A stretch of DNA of 64,000 bases from Fibrobacter sp. UWB5 (lineage in GTDB: Bacteria > Fibrobacterota > Fibrobacteria > Fibrobacterales > Fibrobacteraceae), in assembly GCF_002210295.1 (NCBI RefSeq), contig NZ_MWQH01000007.1:62001-126000 (forward strand). Direction: 5' to 3'. The notes beneath the pieces are model-generated. The model ran no database searches. It was given only the letters and a program-made list of their open reading frames with translations, and was not told where the DNA came from. Of this stretch, positions 58,244 through 64,000 are shown in pieces. Within the stretch, counting starts at the first letter, position 1; each line of letters begins with the position of its first letter. Position numbers and translations under genes: made by a program.

Positions 58244-58753
58244 ATGGAACTTACACCACTGGATATCCGAAATCAGAACTTCCACAAGAAAAATTTCGGT
58301 GGAATCGATCCTGAAGAAGTCAAGGCATTCTTGGAAACAGCTGCCAACGCATTCGAACAGATGTCCAGAGACAAGACCGACCTTACGGAACGCCTGAAGG
58401 TTGCCGAAGAACGCGTGAATTACTACCGCCAGATCGAAAAGACGATCCAGGATGCCGTCGTCACCATGCAGAAGACGGTTGACGAAGTCAAGGCCACCGC
58501 CGAAAAGGAAGCCGAAATTATCGTTGCCGAAGCGAAGGCAAGAGCGGTCCGCGAGGTGGAGTCCACCAAGAAAGAGGCCGAAGAGCTCCGCATGGAAATC
58601 GAACAGCTCAAGCAGTTACGTACAAACTATTTTATTCGTTGCCGCGCCCTGATTAGGGGCCAGGAAGAACTCTTGACGGCCATGGAAAATGACCAGCGCA
58701 TGCAGGAAGAGCTGAAGGCTCGCCCGGCAGCACCGGGTAACGTGCTCGCCTAG
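58244..58753 (+). CDS. DivIVA-like coiled-coil protein
   Basis: A 169-residue protein with an N-terminal DivIVA-type segment (LTPLDIRNQNFHKKNFGGIDPEEVKAFLETAANAFEQM in part; the F-x-x-x-x-x-G-Y/I-x-x-x-x-V-x-x-F pattern) and a long coiled coil (about 55-150, heptads rich in Glu/Lys/Ala, EKEAEIIVAEAKARAVREVE). DivIVA/GpsB proteins sense curved membrane and direct septal or polar growth. Start ATG 58244 lacks a clear ribosome-binding site. The DUF167 gene follows 6 nt later, the arrangement seen in the yggU-divIVA neighbourhood of division genes. Confidence 0.88.
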   Translation: MELTPLDIRNQNFHKKNFGGIDPEEVKAFLETAANAFEQMSRDKTDLTERLKVAEERVNYYRQIEKTIQDAVVTMQKTVDEVKATAEKEAEIIVAEAKARAVREVESTKKEAEELRMEIEQLKQLRTNYFIRCRALIRGQEELLTAMENDQRMQEELKARPAAPGNVLA

Positions 58754-58759
58754 TACCTT

Positions 58760-58981
58760 ATGAGAATAAACATCAAGGTACATGCCCGGAGCAAGCGCGA
58801 AAGCGTGACGGAGCTCCCGGACGGAAGCTACAAGGTCGAAGTCAAGGCTCCTCCGGTCGATGGAGCGGCGAACGAAGCCATCTGCGAACTCCTGGCCGAG
58901 CATTTTCATGTGCATAAACGGGATGTTTCGGTGGTTTCGGGGGCTACAAACAACAAAAAAATAGTGGAAATTATAAAATAG
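58760..58981 (+). CDS. DUF167 (YggU-like) protein
   Basis: A 73-residue protein of normal length for DUF167: RINIKVHARSKRESV, VEVKAPPVDGAANEAI (the invariant P-x-x-G-x-A-N block) and VVSGATNNKKIVEI. The fold is known, the function is not. It follows the DivIVA-like gene by 6 nt and a terminator overlaps its stop codon. Confidence 0.92.
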   Translation: MRINIKVHARSKRESVTELPDGSYKVEVKAPPVDGAANEAICELLAEHFHVHKRDVSVVSGATNNKKIVEIIK

Positions 58982-59003
58982 GGCCGGTAGCGGTCCTTTT
59001 TTT
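58981..59003 (+). terminator. Terminator after the DUF167 gene
   Basis: GGGCCG-GTAG-CGGTCC (6 bp, one G-T), then TTTTTTT. Confidence 0.75.
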
Positions 59004-59041
59004 ATTTATCTTAAGAGTGCTAAGAAGGATGTATTGGGCAA

Positions 59042-61228
59042 ATGAAAGCTGCTCTTAAAAAATTACTTGATTTTGAAAACGGGTCTAGCTTAAAAAGCGT
59101 TCTGCTGCTGATTGCCGCAGGTCTGCTGTTGAATATCATTCCGGCAAAGATTGCGCTTGCGTTGCACTTGCCTCTCTTTTTGGACTGCTTGGGAACGATT
59201 CTGACCGCAATGCTCGGCGGAAACCTTCCGGCAGTCATAGTCGGTTTTACCTCGAATGCGATTAACGGTATTTCGGACCCTGTGACCATGTTCTACGGGG
59301 TGATCAGTATTTTTATTGCAGCCCTTGCAACATTCTTTTACCACCAGCGCTTTTTCAAGAACATTCCGCGCCTGTTTGTCGTGATCCTTTCGTTTGCCTT
59401 GATTGGTGGCGGAATCGGATCTGTATTTACCTATTTCCTGTACGGATTCAATTTTGGCGAAGGCTTTTCGGCTCCGTTCTCGATTGCATTCCACGAAGTC
59501 CTTGGCTGGAGCAAATTTACTTCGCAGCTTTGGGCCGACATTGTCCTCGACTTCTTCGACAAGGGTGTTGTCGTTATCTTTGCGGTGTTCCTTTTCCGCT
59601 TTATTCCCCGCGTTATCAAGAACCATCTGAACAAGGTGGTCCTGCGTGTCAATAGCAACGATGTCATGAAAAAGATGGTACGCTATTCCTTGCTGCGCAA
59701 GGTGGTGTACATGGTGATCTTGGCCGAGGTGCTCTTGGGAGGCCTCGCTTGTACGATCGGATTTTTCCTTTACCGCGAAAACTCCGTCAATAGCTTTATC
59801 AGTATTGCACAAGGTGTGACCAAGGCGGCGTCGACCGTGATTAATCCTGAAAAGGTCGAGGATTACATCAACCGTGGCTACGAAGTGGATGACTACGGTT
59901 TTGTGCGGACGGTTCTTGGTTCTATTCGCGAAAGCTTCCCGCAGACCAAGTACCTGTACGTGTACCAGATTCGTCAGGACGGGTGCCATGTGGTGTTCGA
60001 TTTGGATACCGATGGCGAACCGGGTGGTGCTCCGGGCGACGTGGTGGAATTCGACCCGAGCTTTGAACCGTATTTGTCGACTCTTTTGGCCGGCGGCGAG
60101 ATTGAACCGATTATCTCGGATGACAAGTACGGCTGGCTGTTGACCGTTTATAGACCGATCCGCAATTCGTCGGGCAGGACGGTTGCTTACGTGGCGGCGG
60201 ACATCTCGATGGAAAACATTATCCGCGACGAAGCCATATTCTTTATCAAGATGCTTTCGCTGTTCTTTGGTCTTTCGATTATCATCATGAGTATCGTGCT
60301 TGAACTCGTGAAGCGCGGCGTGGTGATCCCGATGAACCAGATGTCCTTGGCCGCCATGAAGATTGCCGCCAATACGACGCGTGCCAGCATGCTCGAAACC
60401 GAAAAGGTGGACCTCGAAAGCATTCGCGACAGCGTGGAACGCCTCGGAAAAATCGGGGTGCGCACGCGAGACGAAATCGAACACCTGTACGAATCCATCT
60501 ACACGATGGCGAGCGATACTTACAACTTTATCCAGCGCGTTCAAGAACAGAACGAACGAATCCAGCGAATGCAAGAGATTATCATTATGGAATTCGCTGA
60601 AGTGGTTGAAGCGCGCGACAAGAGCACGGGTAACCACATTAAGAAGACGGCTGAATACGTGGAAGCGATTGCCCGCCAGCTCAAGACAGAAGGCAAGTTT
60701 GCGGATGTGCTCACGGATGCCTATATCGAAAAGCTCAAGCGTGCCGCTCCGTTGCACGATATCGGTAAGATTGCCGTGTCTGACTTGATTTTGAACAAGC
60801 CGGGCAAACTCACCGACGAAGAATTTGCCATCATGAAGAGCCATACCACCGAAGGTTGGAAGATCCTGGTGAAGATGGTCGAAGATGCAGGCGATACCAT
60901 TGATGCAGACTACCTGAACGAATCGATCGATATGGCGCATTACCACCACGAAAAGTGGGATGGTTCGGGCTACCCGACCCACATTAAGGGCGAAGACATT
61001 CCGCTGTCTGCAAGAATCATGGCCGTGGCCGACGTGTTCGACGCCCTTGTGGCCGAGCGCGTGTACAAGAAGCCCTTTACCTACGAAAAGGCGATGGCGA
61101 TTATTACCGAAGGTGCGGGCAAGCACTTTGACCCGGATGTCGTGGAAGCCTTTACGCATATTTCGGAAAGACTTTACGGTGCAAGAACCAAGTTGCCCCC
61201 GCAGCCTGAAGAAGGTTCTAATAGCTAA
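59042..61228 (+). CDS. Membrane HD-GYP cyclic-di-GMP phosphodiesterase
   Basis: A 728-residue receptor: N-terminal multi-helix domain (about 18-195) resembling the S component of ECF vitamin transporters (LFLDCLGTILTAMLGGNLPAVIVGFTSNAI in part), a further transmembrane helix, an extracytoplasmic sensor domain (about 245-400), a helix and HAMP-like linker, and an HD-GYP domain (about 520-720): HDIGK (H572, D573), HHEKWDGSGYP (G643-Y644-P645), and SARIMAVADVFDAL. All metal ligands of HD-GYP appear intact. It should degrade cyclic-di-GMP in response to an external or membrane signal, opposing the AGDEF cyclase. Confidence 0.92.
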   Translation: MKAALKKLLDFENGSSLKSVLLLIAAGLLLNIIPAKIALALHLPLFLDCLGTILTAMLGGNLPAVIVGFTSNAINGISDPVTMFYGVISIFIAALATFFYHQRFFKNIPRLFVVILSFALIGGGIGSVFTYFLYGFNFGEGFSAPFSIAFHEVLGWSKFTSQLWADIVLDFFDKGVVVIFAVFLFRFIPRVIKNHLNKVVLRVNSNDVMKKMVRYSLLRKVVYMVILAEVLLGGLACTIGFFLYRENSVNSFISIAQGVTKAASTVINPEKVEDYINRGYEVDDYGFVRTVLGSIRESFPQTKYLYVYQIRQDGCHVVFDLDTDGEPGGAPGDVVEFDPSFEPYLSTLLAGGEIEPIISDDKYGWLLTVYRPIRNSSGRTVAYVAADISMENIIRDEAIFFIKMLSLFFGLSIIIMSIVLELVKRGVVIPMNQMSLAAMKIAANTTRASMLETEKVDLESIRDSVERLGKIGVRTRDEIEHLYESIYTMASDTYNFIQRVQEQNERIQRMQEIIIMEFAEVVEARDKSTGNHIKKTAEYVEAIARQLKTEGKFADVLTDAYIEKLKRAAPLHDIGKIAVSDLILNKPGKLTDEEFAIMKSHTTEGWKILVKMVEDAGDTIDADYLNESIDMAHYHHEKWDGSGYPTHIKGEDIPLSARIMAVADVFDALVAERVYKKPFTYEKAMAIITEGAGKHFDPDVVEAFTHISERLYGARTKLPPQPEEGSNS

Positions 61229-61241
61229 ATAGGAGAACACA

Positions 61242-62135
61242 ATGTTCCATCATTTCAGATTGACTGTTGCCGCCATGTCTGTATTGGCGGCCTCGATGGT
61301 GTTTACCGCCTGCAACGAGAAGGAATCCAAGCCGGAGCCCAAGGCCGAAGTGGCTGAGGTGGCAGTACCCGCTCCTTCGAAGTCGGTGGTGGTGTATTAC
61401 TCGCAGAATGGTGCGACCAAGAAAGTCGCTGAAATTTTCACGAAGGCAAGGAACGCCGATGCCGTGGAATTGAAACTGGTGACGGCTTACCCCTCGACCT
61501 ACGACAGCACCATTGCCGCGGTGAAGGCCCAGCGCGATACCAAGCAGTGGCCCGCCCTTGAAAATGCGAAGGTGGACCTGGCCAAGTACGACACGGTTTA
61601 CTTGGGTTACCCGATTATGTTCGGTAGTTTTGCTCCGCCGATTTACACCTTCCTCGATTCGAACGACTTGAGCGGCAAGGTGGTGGTTCCGTTCTGCACG
61701 TACGGTAGCGGTGGCCGCAAGGCTTCTGCCGAAGAACTCAAGACGCTTGAACCGAATGCGAACGTGACGCTTGCTTACGGAATTTCGAACAAGCGCGTTA
61801 CCGCCGAAAATGGTGCCGAAGTCGCCGCGGGTGAAGTTGAAACCTTCTTTGGAAACCTGGAAGCCGGCAAGACCGATGAAATGCTGATGGGCGGATTTTC
61901 GGAGCAGCGCCCGCTTGCTGCAGAAGATTCTGCCGTATTTGCCGAGGCGACCAAGGACTACGCTTATTTGGGACTCAAGCCGCTGAGCGTGTCGACCCAG
62001 GTGGTGGCCGGTACGAATTTCCTTTTCGTTTGCGAAATGAAGGCCTTCGGTGGCCCGGCTGTCCAGACCAACGTGAAAATCTTCAAGCCGCTCCCCGGGA
62101 GGGGCGCGCCTGAACTGATCGTGGTCGAGAAGTAA
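61242..62135 (+). CDS. Lipoprotein with flavodoxin-like and cystatin (stefin)-like domains
   Basis: A 297-residue lipoprotein: lipobox FTAC (Cys24), a charged linker, a flavodoxin-like domain (about 48-200: VVVYYSQNGATKKVAEIF with the FMN phosphate loop; YLGYPIMFGSFAPPIYTFL and FCTYGSGG are typical of long-chain flavodoxins), and a C-terminal domain (about 215-297) that reads like a stefin: MGGFSEQRPL (Gly-Gly trunk, 217-218), the inhibitory loop QVVAG (253-257) followed by TNF, and FKPLPGRGAPEL as second hairpin. Cystatins inhibit papain-type cysteine proteases. Flavodoxin plus cystatin on one lipid anchor is not an arrangement I know. The start follows AGGAGAAC, 13 nt after the HD-GYP gene. 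Confidence 0.82.
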   Translation: MFHHFRLTVAAMSVLAASMVFTACNEKESKPEPKAEVAEVAVPAPSKSVVVYYSQNGATKKVAEIFTKARNADAVELKLVTAYPSTYDSTIAAVKAQRDTKQWPALENAKVDLAKYDTVYLGYPIMFGSFAPPIYTFLDSNDLSGKVVVPFCTYGSGGRKASAEELKTLEPNANVTLAYGISNKRVTAENGAEVAAGEVETFFGNLEAGKTDEMLMGGFSEQRPLAAEDSAVFAEATKDYAYLGLKPLSVSTQVVAGTNFLFVCEMKAFGGPAVQTNVKIFKPLPGRGAPELIVVEK

Positions 62136-62136
62136 T

Positions 62137-64000
62137 TTACACCTTCACGTGGAAGTAGTCGATTTCGGGGTGGCTGATGTAGAGGCCGCTCACGGAGGCC
62201 TGCGGGTACATGGCGCCGTTTTCGGTGAGGCTGATGCCTACACTGTTGAAGTCGATGAGTTTTGCGACGTTGAAGATTTCCTTGATGTTCGGGAGCACGG
62301 GATAGCCGACGGCCGGGCGGATGCCCTTCCAGTTGTTGGTGCGTTCGAGTTCCTTGCTCAAGTATTCAGCGCCGGCTTCGGCCAGGCGGTCGGCGACAGT
62401 CTGCATCAAGAGAACGTCGTAGTCGCTGCCGCCCTGTTCGGCTTTCAGTTTTTCGAGGCGCTTGACGAAGGCGTCGCTTACGGTGACGGCGAAGGCGCCC
62501 ACGATGTCGCGGAATACATCTTTACCGGCGGGAGCGGCGAAGACGCTTGCGGTGTTCGCATTTGCAGGGACTACGTAGTCGCAGAGGGCGAGGCAAGTGC
62601 CTTCGGGATTCTGCTGGCGTGCCGTGGCGACTTCGACAAGGTCGGAGTCGGTGCCGGTACGGCCCGTGTTGAACCTGATGGAATTTTCCGTACCGGCGGC
62701 AGGGTAGAACGCCTGCACGGCACGCAATGCATATTCGGGCTTCGTGAGCGACTTGATGAGCGCTTCGGCATCGGCCTTGAGCTTCTTGGCTTCTTCCTCT
62801 TCGGGCTTGATTTTCCAGGTGAAGAAGAAGTATTCCCAGCTGATAAGCGGGATAACTTTTTCGAGCGAAATCGGCGGGAGCTTGCTTTCGCCCATGAACG
62901 GCGGTTCCACGGGCTGGTACTTGCTCCAGTCGCATTGGTAGCGGCGTTCTTCCGGAGTCTTTTCGGCTGCGGCCATGGCGCTTGCGGCTTCGGTCTGGAT
63001 GCCGTTTTGCTTGTCGCGAATGCGCTGCTGCTCTTCGCGGTTTTCTTGAACGGTCTGTTCGCTAGTCGCCGGATCCAAAAGCTTTTGCACGAGGCCCGGG
63101 TTGCTGGCGGCATCGCGTACGTGGAATACGGGGCCATCGTAGCACGGGGCAATCTTTACGGCGGTGTGCGTGGGCGAAGTCGTTGCGCCGCCGACGATAA
63201 TCGGAATGCGCTGGCCTGCATCCTGCATGGCCTTTGCCACCGTGCACATTTCTTCAAGCGAGGGCGTAATCAGTCCGGAAAGGCTCAAGATGTCGGCCTT
63301 GTTTTCGATGACCGCCTTCACAATCACATCTTCGGGAACCATCACGCCGAGGTCCACCATTTCGTAGCCGTTACAGGCCATGATCACGGAGACGATGTTC
63401 TTACCGATATCGTGCACGTCGCCTTTGACGGTGGCAATCACGATTTTGCCGCGGCTCGATGCGTTGGCATCCTTGCCCGCCTCGATGTAGGGCTGCAAAA
63501 TTTCCACGGCCTTCTTCATGGTACGTGCGGTTTTGACCACCTGCGGCAAGAACATTTTGCCTTCACCGAAGCGACGACCGACTTCGTTCATGCCGTCCAT
63601 GAGCGGGCCAGAAATAATTCCCACCGGGCTATCGCCGCGGTTGATGAGTTCCATCAGGTCGGGCTGAAGCGTTGTAGAAGTTCCTTTAAGGAGAGCTTCT
63701 TGCAGGCGTTCTTCGGGCGTCGTGGGCTTTGCGTCTGCGGCGGCGTTGGCGCCGTCGTCAGATGAGCTGCTGGCACCTGTGCTCATGGCGAAAATTGCCT
63801 TCGGATCGTACTTGGTGCCCGCTTCCTTGGCGGCTGCGGCGGCTGCGGTCATGCGGCTTGCAATTTCGATGAGCGCTTCGCTGGCATCCGGTTCCGTGTT
63901 GTAGATGACTTCGGTAATGGCCATGCGAAGTTCCAGCGGAATCGTCTTGTATTCGATAATTGCGCTGGGGTTCATAATGGCCATGCCCATGCCGTTCGGA
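62137..64000 (-). CDS. metH: Methionine synthase, cobalamin-dependent (partial, C-terminal part)
   Basis: The open frame reaches the right edge of the window and contains at least 617 residues; the N-terminal homocysteine and most of the pterin domains lie outside. Visible parts: end of the pterin domain (NGMGMAIMNP), an Ala-rich linker, the cobalamin cap and B12 domain with DVHDIGK (His ligand of cobalt; DxHxxG), GLITPSLEEM and GGATTSPTHTAVKIAP, and the activation domain (about 330 to end) with RPAVGYPVLPN and YPQASVSG that binds S-adenosylmethionine. It makes methionine from homocysteine and methyl-tetrahydrofolate. An upstream B12 riboswitch, if present, would be outside. Confidence 0.95.
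   Translation of the reverse strand, partial: PNGMGMAIMNPSAIIEYKTIPLELRMAITEVIYNTEPDASEALIEIASRMTAAAAAAKEAGTKYDPKAIFAMSTGASSSSDDGANAAADAKPTTPEERLQEALLKGTSTTLQPDLMELINRGDSPVGIISGPLMDGMNEVGRRFGEGKMFLPQVVKTARTMKKAVEILQPYIEAGKDANASSRGKIVIATVKGDVHDIGKNIVSVIMACNGYEMVDLGVMVPEDVIVKAVIENKADILSLSGLITPSLEEMCTVAKAMQDAGQRIPIIVGGATTSPTHTAVKIAPCYDGPVFHVRDAASNPGLVQKLLDPATSEQTVQENREEQQRIRDKQNGIQTEAASAMAAAEKTPEERRYQCDWSKYQPVEPPFMGESKLPPISLEKVIPLISWEYFFFTWKIKPEEEEAKKLKADAEALIKSLTKPEYALRAVQAFYPAAGTENSIRFNTGRTGTDSDLVEVATARQQNPEGTCLALCDYVVPANANTASVFAAPAGKDVFRDIVGAFAVTVSDAFVKRLEKLKAEQGGSDYDVLLMQTVADRLAEAGAEYLSKELERTNNWKGIRPAVGYPVLPNIKEIFNVAKLIDFNSVGISLTENGAMYPQASVSGLYISHPEIDYFHVKV

Overview
The window looks like a piece of a Fibrobacter chromosome (F. 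succinogenes-like, phylum Fibrobacterota). Two adjacent lipoproteins carry the Fibrobacter succinogenes major paralogous domain behind poly-serine linkers. Secreted polysaccharidases end in a C-terminal sorting module of the type IX secretion kind. Cellulases of families GH5 and GH8 are prominent. No rRNA, CRISPR array, prophage or intact insertion sequence was seen. The assignment rests on protein hallmarks read by eye, not on a search.

1-10.1 kb is a plant-polysaccharide region: the tail of an unknown gene, a GH18-like secreted protein with a substituted catalytic glutamate, a GH5 and a GH8 endoglucanase (minus strand), two near-identical tandem genes for small secreted carbohydrate-binding-like proteins with very biased codons, and a GH8 lipoprotein. 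10.1-14.4 kb holds a BatD-like membrane protein, a GNAT acetyltransferase, an SMR efflux protein, two lipoproteins, a TfoX-N protein and a MoxR ATPase. 14.5-17.4 kb is a collagen-like lipoprotein ending in a histidine-phosphatase domain.

17.5-23.2 kb is purA, a Crp/Fnr regulator, a PASTA protein, a TPR lipoprotein and a LolB/DUF4292-like lipoprotein. A Crp-like palindrome precedes purA. 23.2-34.9 kb is mostly surface proteins and lipoproteins (two major-paralog lipoproteins, an M6-peptidase-like protein that has lost its zinc site, an FGE-like lipoprotein, an NlpE-like lipoprotein, an Ig-like lipoprotein) together with a LytTR response regulator and an enlarged signal peptidase I. 34.9-41.5 kb carries a DinG-type helicase with an exonuclease domain, two membrane GGDEF proteins and a phosphohexomutase.

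41.7-45.7 kb has two paralogous CE1-type esterases with a sorting-like module near the N terminus, and an Hsp20 gene behind a textbook sigma-54 promoter. 45.9-49.2 kb has a MATE transporter with a C-terminal ATPase-like domain, a TolC-like protein and tRNA-Val. 49.2-58.1 kb is a minus-strand block: ptsN-like, aroD, pyrC, an Mla-type ABC pair, engB, recR, an EAL-HDOD protein, hisG, hisE and a degenerate GGDEF protein. 58.2-64 kb has a DivIVA-like protein, a DUF167 protein, a membrane HD-GYP protein, a flavodoxin-cystatin fusion lipoprotein, and the C-terminal two thirds or so of the cobalamin half of methionine synthase running off the right edge.

Themes: secreted cellulolysis, abundant lipoproteins, cyclic-di-GMP signalling (three GGDEF, one EAL-HDOD, one HD-GYP), and many gene starts with a TA(A/T)ATT box only 6-8 nt before ATG, which suggests leaderless mRNAs. 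The most unusual items are the flavodoxin-cystatin fusion, the collagen-like phosphatase lipoprotein and the MATE-ATPase fusion.
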